Positions 42,447-51,557 of a stretch of DNA of 64,000 nt are shown piece after piece. Both the position numbers and the translations under genes were made by a program. The stretch's first letter is position 1. The number at the start of each line of letters is the position of its first letter. The DNA is from Fictibacillus sp. BK138. GTDB lineage: Bacteria; Bacillota; Bacilli; Bacillales; Fictibacillaceae. The notes beneath the pieces were generated by a model. It did not search any database, was not told where the DNA came from, and saw nothing but the letters and a program-made list of their open reading frames with translations. The stretch lies in contig NZ_SGXL01000001.1 of the NCBI RefSeq assembly GCF_004216955.1, forward strand, positions 2,982,061 to 3,046,060. The letters are read 5' to 3'.

Positions 42447-44192
42447 TTATCGAGCTAGTTCGATATTCTTCACGCTATTAGCAGGCACGGTGATCTGTAC
42501 TTCTACAAACTGCTTTGTGCCATAAACTTGAGTTTCAATTATCTCACCTGCTGATGACGTATAAGTCCCTTGTTTCATATAGAACGGGATGTTAACTGTT
42601 ACAGGTTTATTTAAGCGATTTGTCAAAGTTGCTGTTTGTGTAACTTGTGATCCATCATTCGGCAGTTTAAAGGTATTTTCGAATGAAACAACTCCGGCTG
42701 ATGTGTTTCCGTCTTGATAAACAGGCATTGATTTATCCGGACCTTCAAATATATACGTATTAAAGGTATCTGCTGCTGCATCTTTTTCAAACAGACGATA
42801 ACCTACCCATGGCTTTGCAGATAATTCGATCGATGCAGTCGTTGAATATAGAATACCATCCTGCTCTGTGATGTTATCGATATGTGTATGACCATGAAGT
42901 GAAATATCAACATCATTCTGTTTCATGACATCAATCAATTCATGTGACCCTTCACCATGCCATTGCTGGTCATATTCTATACCAAGCTTTTCACCTTTTA
43001 AAAGTGTACTTAAATCTTGCGGGTCATGTTTAGCATCATACTCTTTCCAGTACTCCTGTACATTCGGATCAGTCGATGGCCAGATGTCTCGGTCACGCCA
43101 GATTGGATTATGATGGGAGAACAATCCAGAAGTCTGACTTTCTTGAGCTGTTGCCTTGTTCTCAGCTAAGTCTTTTTTTATCCACTCCATCTGCTGATCC
43201 CGGATTTGACCGCCCCAAGTCGGAACAGATACCGTTCCATGTCCCTGACGGTCAAACTTATGCCAGTCAAACGAATTATAGCCTATCATATGTGCATACG
43301 GACCGTAATCAAATGAGAAATATTGTGGTCCGAAGTATTGTTCCCAATATTTTGCACCATCAGCTAATGTTGCATCTTGTGCGTAATAATCATGATTTCC
43401 TGGAACGATGTACACTGGAACATTAAATTGCTTCAGCATACGGTACGTTTCCTCATATTCATAAATATATTCTTGAGGATTCATCTGACCATACATTAAA
43501 TCCCCTGTCATCACAACGAAATCAGGCTTTAACAGGTTTACCTGCTTGATCGTTTTTTGAAGATAAAGCCATCTTTTTGATTTATCGGGATCCCACATTC
43601 CTGCTTCTGTTACATTAGCAGGGTCTGCAATATTTCTTGGAGATCCAACATGTATATCCGTTAAATGCATAAATTTAAAGTCTTTCTTATACTCTTTAAC
43701 CACTTTTACTGAATTCGGTTCGTCATCTGTAATTCGTGTACCGTCACCTGTATAAGAAACTTCCAGATCAAAAAGTTCCTCAGGTATACCTTCAGGAATC
43801 GTTACGGTAACTTCATAAATAGAAGAGCTGTCTTTCCAATAGGAAGATCCTTTTTGAACACTCTTAACAGGAAGGGTATATTTCCCTTCAACCTGTGCAG
43901 CTTCGGTAGGATTAAGAGAAATGTCCCAGCCTGCAGGCTCTTTTCCTTTAGCATCTACTTTTACGGTAAGTTCTGATCCATTTTTCTTAATAGCTGGTGT
44001 AGCCATTAGAGGGTAAATAATATTTTCAACTTTTGGATCGAGTGAAATATTTGGTATCTCATCTAAATAGTTCGTTGTATTCCCTATTCCGCCGTCTTTT
44101 TTATCAACACTTGTTAAAGCGTTGGCATGTCCTGCAGGAATTGATAACGCAGATGCTATTGCGAAAGCGGTTAGCTTTGTTTTCCATCCCAT
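42447..44192 (-). CDS. Secreted metallophosphoesterase (calcineurin-like)
   Basis: 581 residues. A Sec signal peptide (MGWKTKLTAFAIASALSIPA...) is cut near GHANA-LTS. An N-terminal beta domain (~30-175) may be a Big/Fn3-like or purple-phosphatase-type module. The catalytic domain shows all motifs: HLTDIHVG, VVMTGDLMYG, VPGNHDY, SHHNP and HGHTHID. A C-terminal beta domain follows. It acts outside the cell as a phosphomonoesterase or phosphodiesterase of unknown substrate. Start at ATG 44192 with GAAAGGAG upstream; the frame opens 25 codons earlier without a start signal. Confidence 0.92.
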   Translation of the reverse strand: MGWKTKLTAFAIASALSIPAGHANALTSVDKKDGGIGNTTNYLDEIPNISLDPKVENIIYPLMATPAIKKNGSELTVKVDAKGKEPAGWDISLNPTEAAQVEGKYTLPVKSVQKGSSYWKDSSSIYEVTVTIPEGIPEELFDLEVSYTGDGTRITDDEPNSVKVVKEYKKDFKFMHLTDIHVGSPRNIADPANVTEAGMWDPDKSKRWLYLQKTIKQVNLLKPDFVVMTGDLMYGQMNPQEYIYEYEETYRMLKQFNVPVYIVPGNHDYYAQDATLADGAKYWEQYFGPQYFSFDYGPYAHMIGYNSFDWHKFDRQGHGTVSVPTWGGQIRDQQMEWIKKDLAENKATAQESQTSGLFSHHNPIWRDRDIWPSTDPNVQEYWKEYDAKHDPQDLSTLLKGEKLGIEYDQQWHGEGSHELIDVMKQNDVDISLHGHTHIDNITEQDGILYSTTASIELSAKPWVGYRLFEKDAAADTFNTYIFEGPDKSMPVYQDGNTSAGVVSFENTFKLPNDGSQVTQTATLTNRLNKPVTVNIPFYMKQGTYTSSAGEIIETQVYGTKQFVEVQITVPANSVKNIELAR

Positions 44193-44299
44193 GTGCTGCA
44201 CTCCTTTCAATATATGAAGCAACTTTCCTATTAAAAGTAACAGCACAAAGTAAATATAATGTGACAACCGTTTAAACGTTTTATTAACGAAATATTAAT

Positions 44300-44743
44300 T
44301 CATATCTCCTTCAAACGCTCACGAGCTTCTTTTCCATCAAATGAGCTGAAGATTCTATGGTTGTTATCATCAAGAATACGATAATGTTTACTGATTATAT
44401 TCTGCTGCAATCTGCACCCCTTTTGTGATCGCACTTCCTTCCACCATACATGTCCGCCCCAAGTCTTTTCTTTCGGAGATGCCACGTATTCATGAACAAC
44501 AACTTCCATCACGTCCAGCGGGTCACCTCCAAGCGAGTTATACAAAATTTCTGAGTTTCGAAAAAGAGCACATAAAGCTACTATCACTGTCCAGCTAGCT
44601 TTAATTCTTTCTTTTTCAATCTGAACCAATGTTTTCTTAGAGATTCCTAGTATGTCCGCCATTTTATCTTGTGTGTATCCGAGCTCTGTTCGAACAAGTT
44701 TAATCTTGCCTGTCAACAGATCGACAATTTCATCCTGTGTCAT
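44300..44743 (-). CDS. XRE-family regulator with C-terminal domain
   Basis: 147 residues. The helix-turn-helix at ~18-52 reads LGYTQDKMADILGISKKTLVQIEKE. A ~90-residue C-terminal part with WGGHVWWKEVRSQKG is not a known effector domain to me. AAAAGGAG precedes the ATG. It lies between the phosphoesterase and a small unknown gene, all on the minus strand with separate signals. Target genes unknown. Confidence 0.82.
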   Translation of the reverse strand: MTQDEIVDLLTGKIKLVRTELGYTQDKMADILGISKKTLVQIEKERIKASWTVIVALCALFRNSEILYNSLGGDPLDVMEVVVHEYVASPKEKTWGGHVWWKEVRSQKGCRLQQNIISKHYRILDDNNHRIFSSFDGKEARERLKEI

Positions 44744-44783
44744 CTGAAGTTCTCCTTTTTATTCTTTTAGGAACATTTTACAC

Positions 44784-44818
44784 AAAAAAACTCCTTTCAA
44801 CAAAATTGGAAAGGAGTC
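44784..44818 (-). terminator. Terminator of the 83-aa gene
   Basis: Minus-strand ACTCCTTTCC-AATTTTGTT-GAAAGGAGTTTTTTT. Confidence 0.9.
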
Positions 44819-45066
44819 TAGCTATACGTATACGGTTCCCATTGGGCTAGATCATAAAGCCCTGCATTAATGCGGCCGCTCTCATCCTTAAGGACAGAAA
44901 GAAGTTCTTCTGGGAGCTGTTCATGATGATTATCCAAGTCGATCCGGTCGTTTGGCGATGAAACGAGAACGGTAAACAACTTCTTATTTTCCATGTTCAT
45001 CCCATGAACATGTAGGTAATTCAGATCTTTAATCCGGTATACAAAAAAGATACGGTATTTTCCCAC
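44818..45066 (-). CDS. Unknown protein, ~82 aa
   Basis: About 82 residues: a beta-rich start (GKYRIFFVYRIKDLNYLHVHG) then a charged region (SPNDRIDLDNHHEQLPEELL). GAGGAG lies 10 nt before GTG 45066; an in-frame GTG three codons earlier is too close to that site. No family recognised. It ends exactly at its terminator. Confidence 0.6.
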   Translation of the reverse strand: MGKYRIFFVYRIKDLNYLHVHGMNMENKKLFTVLVSSPNDRIDLDNHHEQLPEELLSVLKDESGRINAGLYDLAQWEPYTYS

Positions 45067-45129
45067 AACCTTCACACTCCTCTAATAACAGTGTGGTCGG
45101 CTTTTCTATGGAATAAACCTTTAATTTAT

Positions 45130-46965
45130 TTAAACCGGAGCTGTAGGCAGTTCAATCTCAACACGAGTTCCCTGACCTTCAACAGAAGAAAAATGAATGG
45201 CACCACCGTGTTCGTCAATGATTTTAAAACACACCATTAGGCCTAATCCTGTCCCCTTTTCTTTTGTCGTATAAAAAGGTTCACCTAATGTCTTTAGTCT
45301 GTCTGCAGGGATACCGCAGCCTTGGTCATTCAGCTCAATTGTAACTCTTTCGTCTTTTGTGCCGATCTTTATGTGAATCTCCCCATCAGAATCCATACTC
45401 TCAATGGCATTCTTCAAAAGGTTGATGAACAGCTGCTTCAACTGGTTTTCGACTCCATAAACGGGAGGAATGTCATCAGCAATATTCACCCAGATCTGAA
45501 TGTTCCTCATGATTGCCTGTGTTTCTAACAGTCTGACAACACTAAAGATCAAATCTCTTATGTTTGTATGTTCAAAACTTACTGCCTGTGGTTTAGCTAC
45601 GAGCATCAACTCTCCGACAATATCATTAATTCGGTTAAGTTCAGATTCCATAATACGTAAATACTCCATGCGGATTACATCGTCAGCATCTGATAACAGC
45701 TTGGTAAACCCTTTTAATGAAGTAAGCGGGTTTCGGATCTCATGGGCAACACCTGCAGCCAATTCGCCCAATACAGATAGCTTTTCTGATTTAAGCATCA
45801 GTTCTTCTGTCTGCTTAGCTTTTGTGACATCTCTTGCGAATGTAACCAGACTTTCCACATGACCTTCTTTCGTCATGACCGGAACTCCTCTTGCTTCTAA
45901 AAGAATCCAGTCACCGTTCTTATGACGCAGCCTGAATTCAGTCTGAAAAGGAATCTTCTTAACGAGTGCCTTCATAAACTGGTCAGACAGCCCTTCCATA
46001 TCATCAGGATGTACGAGATCCAGAATAGCCCCCTTAATTTCTCCCTCCTCATAACCTAAAACCGTAAAGTGTGAAGGAGATACATATTGAATCAATCCTG
46101 AAGGTTCTATAACAGTGATTAAATCCGTTGAATGTTCTGCGATCAAACGATATTTCGCCTCACTTTCGCGTAGAGCCCGCTCTACTTTTTTCTGTGAAGT
46201 AATATCTCGGTAAACGATAACAAACCCCATTATTTTCCCTTCCATATCACAAATATTAGAGAAGGAAGCAGACACGTCAAATACTGTTCCGTCTTTATGA
46301 ATTCGCTGCGTTTCATGTAGAGGAACAGACTGGCCCTGCTTTAATAGGTTGATAATCTCTATAGATTCATCTTGCAAATGAGCGGGTGTAATAACGGGAA
46401 TGGTATCATTCTCTTCCGAAAAGTCCTCCTCTTCCCAGCCAAACATTTGTTCAAACGCATCATTTACTTTTATTACTTCCTGTCTAGTATTTAAAATAAG
46501 AATCGCATCTGTAGTACCTTTAAGTACGGATTCGAGAAGGTCTAAAGCAACACTTAATTCTTCTTCCTTCTGTTTATGCGGAGTAATATCCCTTCCAGTA
46601 ACGACAAGCATTTGTGGTTCTCCGTCTTTTGTAAAAGTTGGCTGTTTAATCAGTTCGAGCATGACCACTCTGCCGTTATTCATTTTTATCTTTTCAGCTG
46701 TTTTAGTAGGTTTCTTCGTTTCCCAAGCTTTCTGATCTGATAGATTGCATCTTTCAACAACTTCACTTGAAAGTCTGTTATCCATTTCCTCCAGACTTTT
46801 TCCTTTATAATCATTATCGTATATTCCATAAATATTTAACGCGAACCGGTTTGCTTCTGCCCAAGTTCCATCAGGATATTTAATACATACAAATTCAGGC
46901 AGGACATCGATCATCTCTTTAAAAGTAGCAACTGCAAGAAGGTCGTCCTGGCTTGTCATATTCAT
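45130..46965 (-). CDS. Multi-PAS sensor histidine kinase
   Basis: 611 residues, no membrane helix. Three PAS/PAC domains are read in order (~12-130, ~145-265, ~270-385; markers LEEMDNRLSSEV, VIVYRDITSQKK and LVTFARDVTKAKQ). The HisKA H-box is GVAHEIRNPLTSLKGF, and the HATPase has N-box LLKNAIESMD, DQGCGIP and GTGLGLMV. This soluble PAS-HisKA-HATPase layout is shared by sporulation kinases such as KinA and KinE. No response regulator is adjacent, as expected of an orphan kinase feeding the phosphorelay (inference). ATG 46965 has AAAGGGTGG upstream. Confidence 0.92.
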   Translation of the reverse strand: MNMTSQDDLLAVATFKEMIDVLPEFVCIKYPDGTWAEANRFALNIYGIYDNDYKGKSLEEMDNRLSSEVVERCNLSDQKAWETKKPTKTAEKIKMNNGRVVMLELIKQPTFTKDGEPQMLVVTGRDITPHKQKEEELSVALDLLESVLKGTTDAILILNTRQEVIKVNDAFEQMFGWEEEDFSEENDTIPVITPAHLQDESIEIINLLKQGQSVPLHETQRIHKDGTVFDVSASFSNICDMEGKIMGFVIVYRDITSQKKVERALRESEAKYRLIAEHSTDLITVIEPSGLIQYVSPSHFTVLGYEEGEIKGAILDLVHPDDMEGLSDQFMKALVKKIPFQTEFRLRHKNGDWILLEARGVPVMTKEGHVESLVTFARDVTKAKQTEELMLKSEKLSVLGELAAGVAHEIRNPLTSLKGFTKLLSDADDVIRMEYLRIMESELNRINDIVGELMLVAKPQAVSFEHTNIRDLIFSVVRLLETQAIMRNIQIWVNIADDIPPVYGVENQLKQLFINLLKNAIESMDSDGEIHIKIGTKDERVTIELNDQGCGIPADRLKTLGEPFYTTKEKGTGLGLMVCFKIIDEHGGAIHFSSVEGQGTRVEIELPTAPV

Positions 46966-47192
46966 TTTTATCCACCCTTTTACTAAAACTTCGTACTGTT
47001 TATTATTAAATAAAAGGGGCTGGTTTCCTTTAAATTTTTTGATAATTCGCACGTCAAATTACTCTTTTTTTCGTCTAAATCTGACAAAGAAGATTTAACA
47101 CCGACAAGTTTTTATTTCCTATCATTGCAGAACTTGTACGTTATTCTTCAACTTCCTACATCGATGTTCTGCTCCATGTCGAAAAATATTGA

Positions 47193-47229
47193 TAAAAAAA
47201 GACGCTTTCAAAATTGAAAGCGTCTTTTT
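47193..47229 (-). terminator. Terminator of the HU gene
   Basis: AAAAAAAGACGCTTTCAA-AATT-GAAAGCGTCTTTTTG. Confidence 0.93.
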
Positions 47230-47243
47230 GTATTTACAAACAA

Positions 47244-47522
47244 TTAAACGGCTCTTACCGCTTCTTTCAGTGATTTTCCTGGCTTGAATGCAGGAACATT
47301 GCTTGCCTGGATCATGATTTCTTCACCAGTCAGCGGGTTGCGTCCTTTTCTCGCATTTCGGTTGCGTGTTTCAAATGTTCCGAAACCGATCAGCTGTACG
47401 CTCTCACCGTTTTTCAAAGCATCTGTAATCGCGTTTAATACTGCATCAACAGCAAGTGCTGATTCCTTTTTGTTCATACTTGTTGCATTGCGTACTGCAT
47501 CTACTAAATCCATTTTTTTCAT
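47244..47522 (-). CDS. hup: HU-family DNA-binding protein
   Basis: 92 residues, the standard HU size. It shows [24 protein letters not shown], the DNA-binding arm with its conserved RNP-type tip, and ends [16 protein letters not shown] wraps and bends DNA as a nucleoid protein. GGGAG precedes the ATG. Bacillaceae often have more than one HU, so this may not be the main copy. Confidence 0.95.
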   Translation of the reverse strand: MKKMDLVDAVRNATSMNKKESALAVDAVLNAITDALKNGESVQLIGFGTFETRNRNARKGRNPLTGEEIMIQASNVPAFKPGKSLKEAVRAV

Positions 47523-47650
47523 TATAGATATCTCCCTTCAAACATTAAAAATTATTGCTTGTGTAGCTCCATTATTAACGGATAATGAAGATTTCATACA
47601 GGAAGATACAAAATTCCGAAAAATATTTATATAGTTTAGTAATTCGTTGT

Positions 47651-48421
47651 TTAAAAACCTTGAATTGTCATTCCGCCATCAACAAACAATGTCTGTCCGT
47701 TCACATAACTCGCAGCATCACTCGCCAAGAACACAGCCGGCCCCACAAGTTCTGGCAGTTCTCCTACTCGTTTTTGCGGTGTAACAGATAAAATATCATT
47801 CAAATAATCTCTGTCTGCGAGAAGCTTTTCTGTCAGAGGTGTTTTGAAGTACCACGGACCGATACTGTTTACATTAATGCCGTACTGTCCCCACTCAAGC
47901 GCAAGATTTTTCGTCATCTGAATAATAGCCGCTTTCGTAGATGCATAGACTACACCTGTACGCAGCGCCACATGACCTGCAACGGAAGAAATCGTGATGA
48001 TCTTTCCTCCTCCGTTCTCCTTCATTCTTTCCCCTGCTTTTTGTGAAAACCAAAAAGCTGAACGAAGATTCGTGTTCATGATCGTATCCCATTCATCATC
48101 TGAAACCTCAAGGGCTTTTGATCGAATATTCATCCCAGCATTGTTGACGAGAATATCGATTCTTACGTTGTCGGCATCCAGCTTTTCAAAGATCGTTTCG
48201 ATATCACTTTTGTTAGTCACATCCGCTTCAAATGTATATGCTTTTCTGCCCGCTTGCTGGATATGTTCAGCGGTTTCTTCTAGATCTGATTGCGTTCTTG
48301 ACACGATCACTACATCAGCGCCTGCCTCTGCATACCCGATTGCGATCGCTCGTCCGATTCCTCTGCCAGCCCCTGTAACGAGCGCCGTTTTTCCTTTTAA
48401 AGAGAATGACGGTAAGTACAT
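47651..48421 (-). CDS. SDR-family oxidoreductase
   Basis: 256 residues, classical short-chain dehydrogenase. The NAD(P) motif is VTGAGRGIGRAIA, NNAG is near residue 90, the catalytic Ser-Tyr-Lys is in ITISSVAGH...VVYASTKAA, and the end is VNGQTLFVDGGM. It resembles FabG-type and gluconate 5-dehydrogenase-type enzymes; the substrate is open. GGAGG precedes the ATG. No partner gene. Confidence 0.92.
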   Translation of the reverse strand: MYLPSFSLKGKTALVTGAGRGIGRAIAIGYAEAGADVVIVSRTQSDLEETAEHIQQAGRKAYTFEADVTNKSDIETIFEKLDADNVRIDILVNNAGMNIRSKALEVSDDEWDTIMNTNLRSAFWFSQKAGERMKENGGGKIITISSVAGHVALRTGVVYASTKAAIIQMTKNLALEWGQYGINVNSIGPWYFKTPLTEKLLADRDYLNDILSVTPQKRVGELPELVGPAVFLASDAASYVNGQTLFVDGGMTIQGF

Positions 48422-48563
48422 GTTTGCTGCCTCCTGCTCATTTGAGAGTTCTACTATGATAATAATCCGCTATTATTGTGTAGTTGATGATAGTTTATCA
48501 AAAATGAGACTCAAAAACTTTTTATTTGTTTGGAAGAAGTTCAAATCACAGTGGTTTTTGTGT

Positions 48564-48698
48564 GCAATTTAGAACTTTAGCAATTAATTTCACCTGTAGT
48601 GGACTTAATTTGCCTTAATTGGCTCTTAATTTGAAACTTATCGGTAATAATTTGAAGAATTCGATTAATAATTTAAAGAAATTGAATGATAATTTGAG
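48564..48698. repeat. Tandem array E, 21-bp unit
   Basis: The core (A/T)TAATTT(G/A/C) occurs at 48584, 48605, 48626, 48647, 48668 and 48689, exactly 21 bp apart in all five steps; a weaker copy (GCAATTTA) precedes at 48564. The most similar units read TAATTTGAA. It lies between the SDR start and the helicase terminator. No coding potential: stops occur in the repeats. Confidence 0.9.
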
Positions 48699-48728
48699 AT
48701 ACCTGTATCTGGGCCAGCCAAACCCACC

Positions 48729-48760
48729 AAAAAAAGACATGCCGTAAATCAGCATGTCTT
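48729..48760 (-). terminator. Terminator of the helicase operon
   Basis: Minus-strand GAAGACATGCTG-ATTTACG-GCATGTCTTTTTTTGG. Confidence 0.88.
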
Positions 48761-48770
48761 CATCTTCCTA

Positions 48771-51557
48771 TCAAGTCTCTACCCACTCTTTGCGCAGTGT
48801 AAATAAGTCCTTCAGTTCATCCGTTGATAATTCCGTAATCCAGTTTTCGCTCTGGATCACTTTCTCTGACAGTTCTTTTTTACTTTCGAGCATCATATCG
48901 ATCTTTTCTTCGAGTGTGCCGAGTGTGATCATCTTATGCACCGTAACAAACTTCTTTTGCCCGATTCGGTGAGCACGGTCAGTTGCCTGGTTTTCAACTG
49001 CAGGATTCCACCATCTGTCATAGTGGATAACATGATTGGCTTCTGTCAGATTTAAACCTGTACCCCCTGCTTTTAACGATAAGATGAAAATCGCGTTATC
49101 CCCATTTTGGAAACTGTCTATCATCTCATCACGTTTTTGCTTGGATAAGCTTCCATGTAAGAACAAGACAGGTTTCCCAAACTTCTTCTCAGCGTACTTC
49201 TTGATCAGTTCACCCATAAAGATAAACTGAGTAAAGATCAAGCATTTTTCATCTTTTTCTAAAATCGCGTCTAGGAGTTCAATCGTCTTCGAAAATTTAG
49301 CAGATTGATCTTCTAGCTTCGTTAATTTGTCATTCTTCGTATAAAGGGCAGGATGATCACAGATCTGTTTCAGTTTGCCCAGCATAGCGAGCAAGAGACC
49401 GCGGCGCTGAATGCCCGTTACTTTTTCAAGCTGTTCAAAGGTATCCTGAACGAGTCTCTCATATAAAGAAGCCTGTTCTTTTGATAAAGGACAGTATTCT
49501 TTGATTTCTTGTTTCTCAGGCAGGTTCAGCTGAACAGCAGGATCCATCTTCGTACGTCGGAGCAGGAAAGGCTGTACTAAACTTTTTAACTGCTGCAGCC
49601 TAACATTATCGTTTTCTTTTTCGACCGGCAGTACAAACTTCTTCTGAAAAGAAGGCTCACTTCCCAAATAACCAGGATTAAGAAAATCGAATATCGCCCA
49701 TAGTTCAAGCAGACGATTCTCAACAGGTGTTCCCGTTAACGCAATCTTGTGTCGGCCGTTCAGTTTGCGAATACTTCTGGACTGTTTTGTGTAGCTGTTC
49801 TTAATATTTTGAGCTTCATCGAGGACGATTGCCTCCCAATAAGTTCCACCCATTTCGGTAAAATCAAGCTGACAAGTTGTATATGAAGTAATCACAACGT
49901 CGTAATTCTTATACCACCTCTCGAAATCTTCTCCCTTTTTCCGGTTAGAGCCGTAGTGCAAACCAACTGTTAAAGAAGGAGAAAAATGCTCAAGTTCCTT
50001 TTGCCAGTTCCCGATAACAGATGTTGGACACACCAATAAAAAGGTGCCTTCCTGCTCTCCTTTTTCCTTTACCTTTAAAAAATAATCGATCGTCTGGACA
50101 GTTTTACCAAGACCCATGTCATCTGCAAGACATCCGCCAAGCCCAAACTTTCGAAGAAAATACATCCAGGAGCTTCCTGTCTTTTGATAATCTCTAAGTG
50201 TTCCTTGCAGATTTTCAGCTTTTGGTTCAACAGGTATCGTTTTGATTTCAGAAAGCTGATCCATCCATAGATTGAGGGGCTCATCCCATTCCATATCAAG
50301 CATTGGTCCTTCAAACTCAATACCATCGAGTTCATCATCTGCAGGGTTTGTTTCCATATTTAAAAGGTGCTGTTCTAATACATCCTTTAACTGAATGCCC
50401 GTACGGTCCACGTTTTTGATGAGATGCCTGACTTGTTTCATCCATTCAGGATCTACTCTGTACCATTGACCGTTCCTGCGAACCAGCCTTCTGCTGCCAT
50501 CGACCAGCTTACGGAACTCTTCCTCCGACAGTTCTTCGTCTCCGGTAGAAAGTCTCCAGTCAAACTGCATGATCGCGTTCAACCCTAAAAAGGACGGTGC
50601 TCCACCGCCGGTTTGCGGTTTGGTCTTGATCTTTGCTTTAACTTTCGGCTGCAGTTCCTGAACCGTCTGCCACCATTCCGGCAGAATACTTACGATTCCG
50701 ATCTGGCGAAGAAGTTCGCTTTTCAAAGTCAGGAAATCCCATGCTTCTTTTTCCGTAATCTCTTCTCTAATTTCTTTACGGCTGCCAACCTTAAGCCATG
50801 AAATCAGCTTTGAGACCAGTTCCATATCACTTTCCAGCATCGATTGATATGGCTTCCATTCGTCAGGTAGAAGTGTACTTTTTCCTTTGTATGGAACTCG
50901 AATCCCTTCTTCTTTTTCCTGAAGATAGGCATTCAAACTCCATATATCCTTTTCTTCTTCCTCAGCAGGTTCGGATAATTCAAATACGAGTTTAAAAGGC
51001 TTCGGATCTTCTCTCCAGCCGATTTTGATCAGCCATTCTTCTTCATCCAAATGTCCGAGTGCAGAGATTATCTGTTTTGAATTACCTCTGACCATTTCTT
51101 TGTTAAATGATGATGGCATCGCTGTATAGCCGGCATTCGGCAAAGTTGAAAGAGCCTCATTGATCCAAGGAGACTCGATACGTTTCCCTTCAGCTTTCCA
51201 TGACCAATCACCTGATTTCCATGCCTCAAAGTCAGGAGACACAAAATCAGATTTCAATAACTTATCATAGTGGTTTGCTTCTTTTACCACTTGCCAAGCC
51301 TCTTTTTCCCACGTATTTTCTGAAAGGAAAAATTCCGGATAGCGATTGAACAGTACAAAAGCTTCTCCTGCATTCAAATATATATTTTGATCGTCATCTA
51401 TATCGAGCAGCGTTCCATAAAAAGATGGCTGATGCCACGTAAATAAAAGAGGTTTCCAATCGTTCACATGCACTCTTTTCTTATCTTTAGTGGCCCATAA
51501 AACCATATTTCCATGAAGCCATTTTGCGTGAAGTAAAAGATTGCTTGTATCGATCAT
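48771..51557 (-). CDS. SNF2-family ATPase (YwqA-like helicase)
   Basis: 928 residues. The N-terminal ~450 form the SNF2-associated region. The motor has motif I CLADDMGLGKTVQ, motif II VLDEAQNIKN, motif III LTGTPVEN, and in lobe 2 SLKAGGTGLNLTEANHV and DRAHRIGQ. SNF2 proteins in bacteria translocate on double-stranded DNA; YwqA in Bacillus is implicated in recombination-type DNA processing. Its start overlaps the upstream gene stop (ATGA). Confidence 0.92.
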   Translation of the reverse strand: MIDTSNLLLHAKWLHGNMVLWATKDKKRVHVNDWKPLLFTWHQPSFYGTLLDIDDDQNIYLNAGEAFVLFNRYPEFFLSENTWEKEAWQVVKEANHYDKLLKSDFVSPDFEAWKSGDWSWKAEGKRIESPWINEALSTLPNAGYTAMPSSFNKEMVRGNSKQIISALGHLDEEEWLIKIGWREDPKPFKLVFELSEPAEEEEKDIWSLNAYLQEKEEGIRVPYKGKSTLLPDEWKPYQSMLESDMELVSKLISWLKVGSRKEIREEITEKEAWDFLTLKSELLRQIGIVSILPEWWQTVQELQPKVKAKIKTKPQTGGGAPSFLGLNAIMQFDWRLSTGDEELSEEEFRKLVDGSRRLVRRNGQWYRVDPEWMKQVRHLIKNVDRTGIQLKDVLEQHLLNMETNPADDELDGIEFEGPMLDMEWDEPLNLWMDQLSEIKTIPVEPKAENLQGTLRDYQKTGSSWMYFLRKFGLGGCLADDMGLGKTVQTIDYFLKVKEKGEQEGTFLLVCPTSVIGNWQKELEHFSPSLTVGLHYGSNRKKGEDFERWYKNYDVVITSYTTCQLDFTEMGGTYWEAIVLDEAQNIKNSYTKQSRSIRKLNGRHKIALTGTPVENRLLELWAIFDFLNPGYLGSEPSFQKKFVLPVEKENDNVRLQQLKSLVQPFLLRRTKMDPAVQLNLPEKQEIKEYCPLSKEQASLYERLVQDTFEQLEKVTGIQRRGLLLAMLGKLKQICDHPALYTKNDKLTKLEDQSAKFSKTIELLDAILEKDEKCLIFTQFIFMGELIKKYAEKKFGKPVLFLHGSLSKQKRDEMIDSFQNGDNAIFILSLKAGGTGLNLTEANHVIHYDRWWNPAVENQATDRAHRIGQKKFVTVHKMITLGTLEEKIDMMLESKKELSEKVIQSENWITELSTDELKDLFTLRKEWVET

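Noticed and set aside
42925-43426. Plus-strand open frames within the metallophosphoesterase gene
   Set aside because: Shadow frames; the minus-strand gene has all catalytic motifs.
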